Origin: Georgenia sp. M64
GTDB lineage: Bacteria > Actinomycetota > Actinomycetes > Actinomycetales > Actinomycetaceae
Assembly (NCBI RefSeq): GCF_038049925.1
Contig: NZ_CP145809.1
Coordinates: forward strand, 3,816,599 to 3,880,598
Reading direction: 5' to 3'
Length of the DNA: 64,000 nt
Below the pieces are notes generated by a model. It worked only from the letters and a program-made list of their open reading frames with translations. It did no database searches and had not been told where the DNA came from. Positions 27,833-36,590 of this stretch are shown piece after piece (the stretch's first letter is position 1; each line of letters starts with the position of its first letter). The position numbers were made by a program, and so were the translations under genes.

Positions 27833-28960
27833 ATGGCCTCAGTCACCTTCGACAAAGCCACCCGCATCTACCCCGGCGGCGAGCGCCCCGCGGTGGACGC
27901 CCTCGACCTGGAGATCGCCGACGGCGAGTTCCTCGTCCTCGTCGGGCCCTCCGGCTGCGGCAAGTCCACGTCGCTGCGCATGCTCGCCGGCCTCGAGGAC
28001 GTCAACGCCGGCCGCATCTTCATCGGTGACCGTGACGTCACCGACGTCCAGCCCAAGGACCGGGACATCGCCATGGTGTTCCAGAACTACGCGCTGTACC
28101 CGCACATGTCCGTCGCGGACAACATGGGCTTCGCCCTGAAGATCGCCGGCACCCCCAAGGCCGAGATCGAGACCCGCGTCAAGGAGGCGGCGAAGATCCT
28201 CGACCTCACCGAGTACCTCCAGCGCAAGCCCAAGGCGCTCTCCGGCGGCCAGCGTCAGCGTGTGGCGATGGGCCGCGCGATCGTCCGCCAGCCGCGCGTG
28301 TTCCTCATGGACGAGCCGCTGTCGAACCTCGACGCCAAGCTCCGCGTCCAGACCCGTACGCAGATCGCCTCGCTCCAGCGCCGCCTGGGCGTCACGACGG
28401 TCTACGTCACCCACGACCAGACCGAGGCCCTGACCATGGGCGACCGCATCGCGGTGCTCAAGGACGGCGTCCTGCAGCAGGTCGGCACCCCGGCGCAGAT
28501 GTACGACACCCCGGCGAACGTCTTCGTCGCGGGCTTCATCGGCTCCCCGGCGATGAACCTGGGTGACTTCCACATCGAGAACGGCCACGCCGTCCTCGGC
28601 GAGGCCAACGTCCCGCTGACCCGCACCACGCTCGACGCCCTCACCTCCGAGGACAACGGCAAGGTCGTCCTCGGGTTCCGGCCCGAGTCCCTCGACCGGG
28701 CGTCGGCCGCGGGCCAGGGCACCATCCCGGTCACGGTCAACATCGTCGAGCACCTCGGTTCCGACGCGTTCGTCTACGGCGAGCTCGCCGGGTCCAAGGA
28801 GCTCAAGGAGCACCTGGGCTCGGGCGAGGACTCCAGCCAGATCATCGTCCGCATCGACCCCCGGGACGTCCCGGCCAAGGGCGAGACGATCCACGTGAGC
28901 ATCCGTGAGGGCGAGCAGCACGTGTTCTCCTCCGCGACGGGCAAGCGCCTGCCGCAGTGA
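27833..28960 (+). CDS. Sugar ABC transporter ATP-binding protein, MsiK/UgpC type
   Basis: A 375-aa ATPase of the carbohydrate-uptake ABC family (CUT1). Walker A GPSGCGKST, Q-loop VFQNYALYPHM, signature LSGGQRQRVAMGRA, Walker B VFLMDEPLSNLD, switch His in VTHDQTEA, and a C-terminal TOBE/OB regulatory region. In actinobacteria such stand-alone ATPases (MsiK) energise many sugar importers. No permease or binding-protein gene lies next to it, which fits that shared role. ATG at ASVTF with GAAGGG upstream; an in-frame ATG 12 bp upstream overlaps that box. It ends at a strong terminator. Confidence 0.93.
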   Translation: MASVTFDKATRIYPGGERPAVDALDLEIADGEFLVLVGPSGCGKSTSLRMLAGLEDVNAGRIFIGDRDVTDVQPKDRDIAMVFQNYALYPHMSVADNMGFALKIAGTPKAEIETRVKEAAKILDLTEYLQRKPKALSGGQRQRVAMGRAIVRQPRVFLMDEPLSNLDAKLRVQTRTQIASLQRRLGVTTVYVTHDQTEALTMGDRIAVLKDGVLQQVGTPAQMYDTPANVFVAGFIGSPAMNLGDFHIENGHAVLGEANVPLTRTTLDALTSEDNGKVVLGFRPESLDRASAAGQGTIPVTVNIVEHLGSDAFVYGELAGSKELKEHLGSGEDSSQIIVRIDPRDVPAKGETIHVSIREGEQHVFSSATGKRLPQ

Positions 28961-28996
28961 CGTCCGGCCCGTAGGGCCGCACGTCGTTCGAACCCC

Positions 28997-29030
28997 GCAC
29001 GGGGCGGGTCCAGCAGGACCCGCCCCGTGC
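28997..29030 (+). terminator. Intrinsic terminator of the ABC ATPase gene
   Basis: A perfect 15-bp stem (gcacggggcgggtcc / ggacccgccccgtgc) with an AGCA loop, 37 bp after the stop codon. The next gene, on the same strand, starts 77 bp later. Confidence 0.85.
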
Positions 29031-29106
29031 GTTCGTGTCGGGCACGTCACACCACCGTCGCGCCCGCACCCCGCGCGACGACCGGACCACCTGGGAGGAT
29101 GGCCGC

Positions 29107-30348
29107 ATGGCCCAGGAGCTCCAGATCACCGCCGCCTCGGTGGAGCCCGCGCTGCTCGACCTGCCCTGGGACGTCCCGCTCGAGGAGTGGCCCGGCGAGG
29201 TCCTCGCCGCACTCCCCCGGGGCCTCTCGCGTCACGTGGTGCGGTTCGTCAAGCTCGGCGGACGGATCATCGCCGTCAAGGAGATCGGTGAGACGGTCGC
29301 CTACCACGAGTACGAGCAGCTCCGGGCGCTGGGCCGCCTCGGTGCCCCCTCCGTCCAGCCCCTCGCGGTCATCACCGGACGGCGCGACCACAGCGGGGAG
29401 GATCTCAACTCCGCCCTGGTCACCGAGCACCTGCAGTACTCGCTGCCCTACCGCGCGCTCTTCAGCCAGTACATGCGTCCCGAGACGGCGGACCGGCTCA
29501 TCGACGCCCTCTCCGTCCTCCTCGTGCGCATGCACCTGCTGGGCTTCTACTGGGGCGACGTCTCGCTCTCGAACACCCTCTTCCGCCGTGACGCCGGTGC
29601 GTTCGCCGCCTACCTCGTCGACGCCGAGACGGGCGAGCTCCACCCCACGCTCACCCCGGGGCAGCGCGCCTACGACCTCGACCTCGCCCGGACCAACATC
29701 ATCGGCGAGCTCATGGACCTCCAGGCCGGCGAGGTCCTCGACGAGGACGTCGACACCATCGCCGTGGGCAACCAGATCGTCGAGCGCTACGAGTCGCTGT
29801 GGGCCGAGCTGACCCGCAAGGAGTCCTTCGAGTCCGGCGACCGCTGGCGCGTGACCCGCCGGATCAACCGCCTCAACGACCTCGGCTTCGACGTGGGCGA
29901 GCTGACCATCACCACCGACATCGACGGCACCACGGTCTCGATCCAGCCCAAGGTCGTCGACGCCGGTCACTACCACCGTCAGATCATGCGGCTCACGGGC
30001 CTGGACGTTCAGGAGAACCAGGCCCGGCGCATGCTCAACGACCTCGAGTCCTACCGGGCGCTGACCGACCGGCAGAACGACGACGCCGTCGTCGTCGCCC
30101 ACGACTGGCTCGCCGAGGTGTTCGAGCCCACCGTGCGCGCCGTGCCCCGCGAGCTGCGACGCAAGCTCGAGCCCGCCGAGATCTTCCACGAGCTGCTCGA
30201 GCACCGCTGGTTCATGTCCCAGCGCGAGCGGCGTGACGTGCCGACCGCCGAGGCCGTGCAGGACTACGTCGAGACGGTGCTGCGCCACCGCCCCGACGAG
30301 CGCTCGTTCCTCCACCACGGCGGCATCGCCGACGAGGCCACGGAGTAG
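29107..30348 (+). CDS. DUF4032 domain protein with kinase-like fold
   Basis: The 413-aa protein belongs to an actinobacterial family combining a lipopolysaccharide-kinase/RIO-like N-terminal domain with a DUF4032 C-terminal domain. Kinase-like traces: VKLGGRIIAVKEIGE (candidate ATP-binding Lys), then YWGDVSLSNTLFRRD (catalytic-loop-like, with D and N), then YLVDAETGEL in place of DFG. DUF4032 begins about residue 225 (WRVTRRINRLNDLGFDVGE). Substrate unknown. ATG start with GGGAGG upstream. It is monocistronic, next to the ABC ATPase terminator. Confidence 0.85.
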   Translation: MAQELQITAASVEPALLDLPWDVPLEEWPGEVLAALPRGLSRHVVRFVKLGGRIIAVKEIGETVAYHEYEQLRALGRLGAPSVQPLAVITGRRDHSGEDLNSALVTEHLQYSLPYRALFSQYMRPETADRLIDALSVLLVRMHLLGFYWGDVSLSNTLFRRDAGAFAAYLVDAETGELHPTLTPGQRAYDLDLARTNIIGELMDLQAGEVLDEDVDTIAVGNQIVERYESLWAELTRKESFESGDRWRVTRRINRLNDLGFDVGELTITTDIDGTTVSIQPKVVDAGHYHRQIMRLTGLDVQENQARRMLNDLESYRALTDRQNDDAVVVAHDWLAEVFEPTVRAVPRELRRKLEPAEIFHELLEHRWFMSQRERRDVPTAEAVQDYVETVLRHRPDERSFLHHGGIADEATE

Positions 30349-30437
30349 GACGGTGCGGCGGGCGGGGCCCGGCCGTCCCGGCGAGCACCGTCGCACCCGG
30401 GGGCCAGGTCCGGCCGGGGGCCCGCGTGCTCGACGGT

Positions 30438-30493
30438 CCGGCACCAGCCGGCGCGGGCGTCGGGGCCGGCACCAGCCGGCGCAGGCGTCGGGC
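30438..30493. repeat. 28-bp direct repeat, two units
   Basis: 30438-30465 and 30466-30493 are adjacent near-identical copies (two mismatches), starting ccggcaccagccggcg. They fill the end of the gap between two convergent genes and touch the stop codon at 30494. Each unit can fold on itself, so they may act as transcription stops. Confidence 0.8.
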
Positions 30494-31879
30494 TCAGCCG
30501 TCCTGACGGCCGGGACCGCCGGGCGGCAGGAACCGGCCCTCGGGCGTGGTGTGGCGCGAGACCCAGCGGGCGGCGGCGAGCTCGGCCGCGGCGTCGACGA
30601 GCATCCACGCACCGACGGCCGCACCGACACGGCGGGTCCGCCCGGCGCTGCGCAGCGCCGTCGTCAGCGCCGCCGCCCCGATGAGCGCCTCGGTGGCCGT
30701 GGCACCCCGCATCACCCACGGCCGGTCCACGGCGATGCCGCGGTAGGTGCGCCAGAACGCCGGGACGGCGCCGTAGCCACGGGTCTCCAGGGCGACGGTC
30801 TCGCCGATGGCGTGCGCGATGCCGCGGGGCTCGTAGACCCGCGCGCCCGGCACCGCGAGCGGCGTGAGCCGGCCGTGGAGCACGTCGTCGGCCTCCTGCG
30901 GGAGGCCCAGCGCCCGCGCCAGCCGGCTGAGGCCGTCGGTGCGGTCCAGGAGTGCGTCGCGCACCGCGGTGCGGTCGAGGTCGGGCAGCGCGTCGGCGAG
31001 CGCGGTCGCCATGCCGCCGGCACCGAGGACGTCCTCGGCGAAGGTCGCGGCGGCCTTGCCGTCGGCGTCCCCGACGAGCCCGAGCGGGCGCCAGCCGGGC
31101 ACCCACCGCCACGTCCGTGGCTGGGCCGGGGCGGGGCGGGTGACAACGACGGAGGGCTCGCCGTCCTGCACGTCGAGCTCGACCACCGGCAGCGCGTGGC
31201 GCCCCCAGCCGCCCACGCCGAGCGGCCGCTCGGCGAGCACCAGGCGGCGGTCGCCGCGGTCGAGCACGGCCACGGGGACGCCGAGGTCCTCGGTCCAGAA
31301 CGGCACCTCACGAAGGGGCATCGCAGTGACGGCGGCGACGCGCACGTGCTCGGCGTCGTCGTCGGCCGCGCGCCGCCGGCCCCGGCGGCCGCGCCGGGTC
31401 ACGGGCTCGGCGCCCGGCTGCGCCTCGTCCGGGCCGGCGTCAGGCGTCTCGTCGGTGTCCGTCCTATCGGTGTCCGTCTCGTCGGCGAGGTCGGTCCCCG
31501 CGACGTCCCCGGCGGGGCCGATGCCGGTCCCTTCCGCACCGAGGTCCTCGCCGTCGGCCTCGAGCTCGTCCAGGTCGTCGACGTAGACCTCGCCGCCCGC
31601 CCACACGTCGCCGACGGCGACCTCGGTACCGCTCGCGGCGGCCAGGTCGTCGACGAACCGGAACAGCGGTGGGCCGGGGACGACCTCGCCGCCCTCGACC
31701 ACGGCCACGCGGCGGGTGCGGCCGGTGACGGCCAGGACCACCCCGAGCGCGTCCGGGGACTCCTCCCGGACCAGCGCGACGGCCTTCGTCTCGCGCAGCG
31801 CCTCCTCGAGGGCGGCATGGTCGACGGCGTCGCCGTAGAGCCCGCCGCTGTGGACGGTCCAGGTGACGGTCTCGCTCAC
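30494..31879 (-). CDS. Hypothetical protein with acidic low-complexity insert
   Basis: A 461-aa protein I do not recognise. Residues 1-110 look like a compact alpha/beta domain (WTVHSGGLYGDAVDHAALEE; VGDVWAGGEVYVDDLDEL). Residues about 110-165 are an Asp/Thr/Glu-rich disordered stretch (TDTDRTDTDETPD) ending in a very basic patch (RRGRRGRRRA). Residues 175-461 are mixed, with one or two hydrophobic helices near the C-terminus (ATATEALIGAAALTTALRSA; GAAVGAWMLVDAAAELAAARW). GTG start. It lies 37 bp after rlmB on the same strand, so is probably cotranscribed with cysS-rlmB. Codon use matches its neighbours. Confidence 0.7.
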   Translation of the reverse strand: MSETVTWTVHSGGLYGDAVDHAALEEALRETKAVALVREESPDALGVVLAVTGRTRRVAVVEGGEVVPGPPLFRFVDDLAAASGTEVAVGDVWAGGEVYVDDLDELEADGEDLGAEGTGIGPAGDVAGTDLADETDTDRTDTDETPDAGPDEAQPGAEPVTRRGRRGRRRAADDDAEHVRVAAVTAMPLREVPFWTEDLGVPVAVLDRGDRRLVLAERPLGVGGWGRHALPVVELDVQDGEPSVVVTRPAPAQPRTWRWVPGWRPLGLVGDADGKAAATFAEDVLGAGGMATALADALPDLDRTAVRDALLDRTDGLSRLARALGLPQEADDVLHGRLTPLAVPGARVYEPRGIAHAIGETVALETRGYGAVPAFWRTYRGIAVDRPWVMRGATATEALIGAAALTTALRSAGRTRRVGAAVGAWMLVDAAAELAAARWVSRHTTPEGRFLPPGGPGRQDG

Positions 31880-31916
31880 GTGCTCACTCCTTCTCGGCCG
31901 TGGGGTGCGCCGGTGG

Positions 31917-32948
31917 TCAGGCCACCGGCGGGGTCGCGGCACGGCGCCGCGACACCTCGTACAGGGCGATCCCGGTGGCCACGGCGGCGTTGAGGGACTC
32001 CACCTGCGCGGCGATCGGGATCGAGGCGACGACGTCGCAGGTCTGGCGCACGAGGCGGGACAGGCCCTTGCCCTCCGAACCCGTGACGAGCACGAGCGGG
32101 CCGTCGGCCAGCTCGAGGTCACCCACGGCGGTGGGCCCGTCGCCGTCGAGCCCGACGACGAAGCACCCGGCGTCCTTGAGGTCGGTCAGGGCCCGGACGA
32201 GGTTCGTCGCCCGGGCGACCGGCACCCGGGCGGCCGCGCCCGCCGAGACCTTCCACGCCGTGGCGTTGACCCCGGCGGAGCGCCGCTCGGGCAGCAGGAC
32301 GCCGTCGGCGCCGAAGGCACCGGCGCTGCGCAGGACGGCACCGAGGTTGTGCGGGTCGGTGACCGAGTCCAGGGCGACGATGAGCGGCGGGTGGCCGGCG
32401 CGCTCGGCCCGCGCGAGCAGGTCCTCCACGTCCCGGTAGGCGTAGGCGGGCACCTCGATGACGACGCCCTGGTGCACGGCGCCCTCGGTGAGGTTGTCCA
32501 GGTCGGAGCGCGAGACCTCGACGAGCGGGGCGCCGAGGGCCGTGGCCGTGCGGACCACCTCCGCCACACGCTCGTCGCTGGCCATGTTGCCCGCGAGGAA
32601 GACCTTCGCCAGGGGGATGCCCGACCGCACGGCCTCGGTGACGGGGTTGCGCCCGGCGATGAGCTCGTGGTCCGAGCCCACCCGCAGCGCCTCGCGGACC
32701 TTCGCGGCGACCGTCGCGCTGCGTGCGGCGTCGCGCCCGGCCTGGCCCGCCCGCGCGGGTGCCTTGGCCTCCGCACGCTCGACGGCCGCCTTGCGCTTGG
32801 CGGCGGGGTGGTGCGGGCGCTCGGTGGCCTTGGGCGTGGGGCCCTTGCCCTCCAGGGCCCGGCGGCGCTGGCCGCCGGAGCCGACGACCTGCCCCTTCTT
32901 CGAGCCCGGCTTGCGGACGGCGCCGCGGCGCTGGGAGTTCCCGGCCAT
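31917..32948 (-). CDS. rlmB: 23S rRNA (guanosine-2'-O-)-methyltransferase, SpoU/TrmH family
   Basis: A 343-aa SPOUT methyltransferase. The first 90 residues are Lys/Arg-rich with no fold, typical of actinobacterial members and probably RNA-binding. Then come the substrate-binding domain (LIAGRNPVTEAVRSG) and the SPOUT knot: ALDSVTDPHNLGAVLRSAGAFGADGVLLP, VTGSEGKGLSRLVR, and IPIAAQVESLNAAVATGIALYE. These match RlmB, which modifies G2251 of 23S rRNA. ATG overlaps the cysS stop by 4 bp, a classical pairing. Confidence 0.92.
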   Translation of the reverse strand: MAGNSQRRGAVRKPGSKKGQVVGSGGQRRRALEGKGPTPKATERPHHPAAKRKAAVERAEAKAPARAGQAGRDAARSATVAAKVREALRVGSDHELIAGRNPVTEAVRSGIPLAKVFLAGNMASDERVAEVVRTATALGAPLVEVSRSDLDNLTEGAVHQGVVIEVPAYAYRDVEDLLARAERAGHPPLIVALDSVTDPHNLGAVLRSAGAFGADGVLLPERRSAGVNATAWKVSAGAAARVPVARATNLVRALTDLKDAGCFVVGLDGDGPTAVGDLELADGPLVLVTGSEGKGLSRLVRQTCDVVASIPIAAQVESLNAAVATGIALYEVSRRRAATPPVA

Positions 32949-34387
32949 CAGTTCTTTCCCTTCAGCTGCCAGCGTGCGCCGGCGTTGGAGTCCTCGACGA
33001 CGATGCCCGCGGCGGCCAGCTGGTCGCGCAGGGCGTCCGCCCGGGCCCAGTCCTTCGCCTGGCGGGCCTCGACCCGCTCGGCCAGGACGGTGGAGACGAG
33101 GGCGTCGAGGGCCTCGTGCTCGGCGGAGCCGGCGGCCCCGGCGCCGGTGCGCCACGGCTCGGCCAGCGGGTCCAGGCCGAGGACGTCGAGCATCCCCCGG
33201 ACGCTGAGCTGGGCACCGCGCGCGGCGGCGTGGTCGTCCTCGGCGAGGGCGGTGTTGCCGGCCCGCAGGTGCTCGTGCACCACCGCCATGGCGGCGGCGA
33301 GGTTGAGGTCGTCGTCCATCGCCTCGACGAACGATGCGGGGAGCTCGGCGCGGCCCAGGGCCGCGACCTCCTCGGCGGGGACCTCCCCCACGGTCTCCAC
33401 GGACCGGGTGACGAACCCGGAGAACCGCTCCCACGCCGTCGCCGCCTCGGCGAGGGTGACCTCGGAGAACTCGACCGTGGAGCGGTGGTGGACCGTCCCG
33501 ATGGCGTAGCGCAGGACGACGGCGGGGGTGTGCTCGAGGAGGGCGGACACGACGAGGGAGTTGCCGAGCGACTTGCTCATCTTCTCCCCGCCGATGGTCA
33601 CCCAGGCGTGGTGGACCCAGTACCGGGCGAAGCCGTACCCCGCGCCGTGGGACTGGGCCTGCTCGTTCTCGTGGTGGGGGAAGCGCAGGTCGATCCCGCC
33701 GCCGTGGATGTCGAAGGTCTGCCCGAGGTAGCGCTGGGACATGGCCGAGCACTCCAGGTGCCAGCCCGGCCGGCCGCGGCCGTAGGGCGTGGGCCAGGCC
33801 GCGGTGGCCGGCTCGCCGGGGCGGGGTGCCTTCCACAGGGCGAAGTCGCGCGGGTCACGCTTGTCGGGCTCGGCGTCGCCGTCCTCGGTGGGCGTGAGGT
33901 TCTCCAGCGTCTGCCGGGTGAGCGAGCCGTACTCCGGCAGGGAGCGCACGTCGAAGTACACGTTCCCCGTCTCACCGGTGTACGCGTGACCGCGCTCGAC
34001 GAGCCGGTCGATGAGCTCGACCATCTCGGTGACGTGGCCCGTGGCCCGGGGCTCGTAGGTGGGCCGGGCGACGCCGAGGGCGTCGTAGGCAGCGGTGAAC
34101 TCCTGCTCGAACCGGTACGCCCAGGCCCACCAGGGCACGCCGGCCTCGGCGGACTTCGCGAGGATCTTGTCGTCGATGTCGGTGACGTTGCGGACCAGGG
34201 TCACGTCGAGCCCGCCGCGGCGCAGCCAGCGGGCGAGGACGTCGAACGCGATCGAGGAGCGCATGTGGCCGATGTGGGGCGAGCCCTGGACCGTCGCGCC
34301 GCACAGGTAGATGCCCACCGACCCCGGCTCGACGGGTTCGAAGGGGCGCACCGACCGGGTGGCGGAGTCGTACAGGCGCAGGCTCAC
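32948..34387 (-). CDS. cysS: Cysteinyl-tRNA synthetase
   Basis: A 479-aa class I aminoacyl-tRNA synthetase that charges tRNA-Cys. HIGH motif as [11 protein letters not shown], zinc ligands starting at C29 (LCGATV) and WHLECSAMS plus HHENEQAQS, and KMSKS as [11 protein letters not shown]. Length as usual. GTG start; translationally coupled to rlmB downstream. It is not MshC, which is shorter and uses a different active-site pattern. Note that the MEP gene ispF, often directly upstream of cysS, is separated here by an opposite-strand MFS gene. Confidence 0.96.
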   Translation of the reverse strand: MSLRLYDSATRSVRPFEPVEPGSVGIYLCGATVQGSPHIGHMRSSIAFDVLARWLRRGGLDVTLVRNVTDIDDKILAKSAEAGVPWWAWAYRFEQEFTAAYDALGVARPTYEPRATGHVTEMVELIDRLVERGHAYTGETGNVYFDVRSLPEYGSLTRQTLENLTPTEDGDAEPDKRDPRDFALWKAPRPGEPATAAWPTPYGRGRPGWHLECSAMSQRYLGQTFDIHGGGIDLRFPHHENEQAQSHGAGYGFARYWVHHAWVTIGGEKMSKSLGNSLVVSALLEHTPAVVLRYAIGTVHHRSTVEFSEVTLAEAATAWERFSGFVTRSVETVGEVPAEEVAALGRAELPASFVEAMDDDLNLAAAMAVVHEHLRAGNTALAEDDHAAARGAQLSVRGMLDVLGLDPLAEPWRTGAGAAGSAEHEALDALVSTVLAERVEARQAKDWARADALRDQLAAAGIVVEDSNAGARWQLKGKN

Positions 34388-34471
34388 CCGCCCAGGCTAC
34401 CGGCGCGCCCTGCCACGTGCCGTTTCCCCGGTCGGCGCCCGGGAGCGCGGCCGGGCCGCTACGGTGCGCTC

Positions 34472-35824
34472 GTGACGAACGCATCCGAACCCCCGCCCGA
34501 GGCCGCGGCGGCGGCGGTCTCCCCCGGTCTCGTGGTTCCCGAGCTCGCGAGCGAGCCCGCACCACGGCGCACGATCGCCGCGTGGAGCCTGTGGGACCTC
34601 GGCTCAAACGCCTTCAACACCGTCATCCTGTCGTTCGTCTTCTCGGTCTACGTCACCCAGGCGGTCGCCGCGGACCCCGAGAACGGCCAGCAGGTCTACT
34701 CCAACGCCCAGACGGTGGCGGGTCTGGGGGTGGCGCTGCTCGCTCCGCTCATGGGTGCCTGGGCGGACCGGGTGCGCAACCGCCGGCTCATGCTCACCGT
34801 GGCGACCCTCGCCGTCGTCACGACCATGGCGCTGATGTGGTTCGTCCGGCCGGAGAACTCCTACCTCCTGCTCGGGGTGAGTCTCATCGCGCTGGCCTCG
34901 GTCATCGCGGAGATCGCCGGGGTGTTCTACAACGGCATGCTCCTGCAGATCTCGACGGCCGGGACGATCGGTCGCATCTCGGGAACCGCGTGGGCGCTGG
35001 GCTACGTGGGCGGCGTCATCGCGCTGGTCGTCGCGCTGTTCGGGTTCATCCTCGACGGCGGGATGCTCGGCATCCCCACCGAGGACGCCGCCAACGCCCG
35101 CGCCGTCGCCCTGCTGTGCGCGGCCTGGTTCCTGGTCTTCTCGATCCCCGTGATGATCTGGGGCCCGAAGGAGGTCCCGGACGCCGCGCGGGTGCGTGAG
35201 CCGTTCCGTCCCGCGCAGGCCTACCGCGACATCGCGACCAGGGTGGTGCGGATGTGGCGGCAGGAGCGCCCGCTCCTGCACTTCCTCGTGGCCTCCGCGG
35301 TCTACCGCGACGGGCTCTCCGCCGTGTTCTCCTTCGCCGGCGTCATCGCCGCCACCTCCTACGGGATGGACACCGTGCAGGTGGCGATCTTCGGCATCGC
35401 GGCCAACGTCGTCGCCGCGGCCGGGACGTGGGTCTTCGGCAAGGTGGACGACCGGGTCGGGCCGCGCCCGGTGATCGTGTGGTCGCTCGCGGCGATGATC
35501 GGCTTCGGCCTCGTGATCGTGGCGGTCGACTCGACCGCGGTGTTCTGGGTGTTCGGGATGGCCATCGCCGCGCTGGTCGGGCCGGTGCAGTCGGCCTCGC
35601 GCACCCTCCTCGCCCGCGTCGTGCCCCCGCACGAGGCGAACGAGACCTTCGGTCTCTACGCCACCGCCGGCCGGGCCGTCAGCTTCATCTCCCCCGCGCT
35701 CATCGCCATCTTCACCGCCGTGGCGGGAGCGCGGATGGGCCTGCTCGGCATCATCCTCACCCTCGCCATCGGGCTGGCCGCGATCTGGCCGCTGCGCATC
35801 CCGGGCGTCACCTCGAAGAGCTGA
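34472..35824 (+). CDS. MFS transporter, Atg22/UMF1-like
   Basis: A 450-aa integral membrane protein with about 12 helices. The N-terminal segment TIAAWSLWDLGSNAFNTVILSFVFSVY and the MFS motif GAWADRVRNRR match the vacuole-effluxer Atg22-like (UMF1) branch; family substrates are poorly known, with amino acids suggested from yeast. GTG start. It is the only plus-strand gene in the carD-ispD-ispF-cysS-rlmB block and runs convergent to ispF (11-bp gap) and divergent from cysS (84-bp gap), so cannot be part of that operon. Confidence 0.88.
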   Translation: MTNASEPPPEAAAAAVSPGLVVPELASEPAPRRTIAAWSLWDLGSNAFNTVILSFVFSVYVTQAVAADPENGQQVYSNAQTVAGLGVALLAPLMGAWADRVRNRRLMLTVATLAVVTTMALMWFVRPENSYLLLGVSLIALASVIAEIAGVFYNGMLLQISTAGTIGRISGTAWALGYVGGVIALVVALFGFILDGGMLGIPTEDAANARAVALLCAAWFLVFSIPVMIWGPKEVPDAARVREPFRPAQAYRDIATRVVRMWRQERPLLHFLVASAVYRDGLSAVFSFAGVIAATSYGMDTVQVAIFGIAANVVAAAGTWVFGKVDDRVGPRPVIVWSLAAMIGFGLVIVAVDSTAVFWVFGMAIAALVGPVQSASRTLLARVVPPHEANETFGLYATAGRAVSFISPALIAIFTAVAGARMGLLGIILTLAIGLAAIWPLRIPGVTSKS

Positions 35825-35835
35825 CGAGCCTCGAC

Positions 35836-36330
35836 TCAGGCGCCTGGCTCCCGCGCGGAGAGCACGAGCGCCGTGGCGACGGCGGCGACGCCCTCGCCCC
35901 GGCCGGTGAACCCGAGGCCGTCGGTGGTGGTGGCACTCAGGCTCACCGGGGCGCCGACCGCGCGAGCCATGGCCGCCTCGGCCTCGGCGCGGCGCGGGCC
36001 CACCTTGGGGCGCAGCCCGACCACCTGGACCGCCACGTTGCCGATGTCGAAGCCGGCCTCCCGGACCCGGCGGGCGGCCTCGGCGAGGAGGCGCTCGCCC
36101 GCGGCGCCGGCCCACTCGGGGTCCGCGGTGCCGAACTGGCTGCCGAGGTCACCCAGGCCGGCTGCGGAGAACAGGGCGTCGCACGCGGCGTGGGCGGCGA
36201 CGTCGGCGTCCGAGTGCCCCTCGAGACCCACCTCGTCGGGCCACCGCAGGCAGGCCAGGTGCATCTCCCGCCCCGAGCCGGGCTCGGCGAAGGCGTGGAC
36301 GTCGGTCCCGATCCCGGTGCGCGGCAGCAT
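35836..36330 (-). CDS. ispF: 2-C-methyl-D-erythritol 2,4-cyclodiphosphate synthase
   Basis: A 164-aa enzyme of the MEP isoprenoid pathway; it cyclises CDP-methylerythritol phosphate with release of CMP. Zinc ligands in GIGTDVHAF (D, H) and [16 protein letters not shown] (H). C-terminal [21 protein letters not shown] is the conserved end. Normal trimeric family length. It lies 260 bp downstream of ispD, unusually far for this pair, and the gap contains inverted repeats. Confidence 0.97.
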   Translation of the reverse strand: MLPRTGIGTDVHAFAEPGSGREMHLACLRWPDEVGLEGHSDADVAAHAACDALFSAAGLGDLGSQFGTADPEWAGAAGERLLAEAARRVREAGFDIGNVAVQVVGLRPKVGPRRAEAEAAMARAVGAPVSLSATTTDGLGFTGRGEGVAAVATALVLSAREPGA

Positions 36331-36424
36331 GGTCGAAACCGTAGCGCCAGCCGCCGGCTCCCTCACCGCGCGGACCGCAGCGGCGCCACCGCGGGCTCGG
36401 CGCGACGTCATGCTGGTGCCGGCT

Positions 36425-36502
36425 CGATGTCACGCTGTTGCTGCTCTGCGCCGAGGAATTTCCGCCACACCGTCACATCGCTGCCGCAACAACGTCACAT
36501 CG
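36425..36502. repeat. Imperfect inverted repeat and direct repeats in the ispD-ispF gap
   Basis: cgatgtcacgctgttgc (36425-36441) and gcaacaacgtcacatcg (36486-36502) are inverted copies matching at 15 of 17 positions, with a 44-bp loop. A further cgtcacatcg stands at 36471-36480 and a degenerate direct copy at 36402-36412. The rest of the 260-bp gap (36331-36590) holds no gene I can support. Confidence 0.6.
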
Positions 36503-36590
36503 CCCTGGGCACCACACTCCAGCGCTGCCGACACGACACCGCTCCCGGCCCAACGCGTGACGTCGACCCGTCCGCGCCAGGCCCGAGCGC

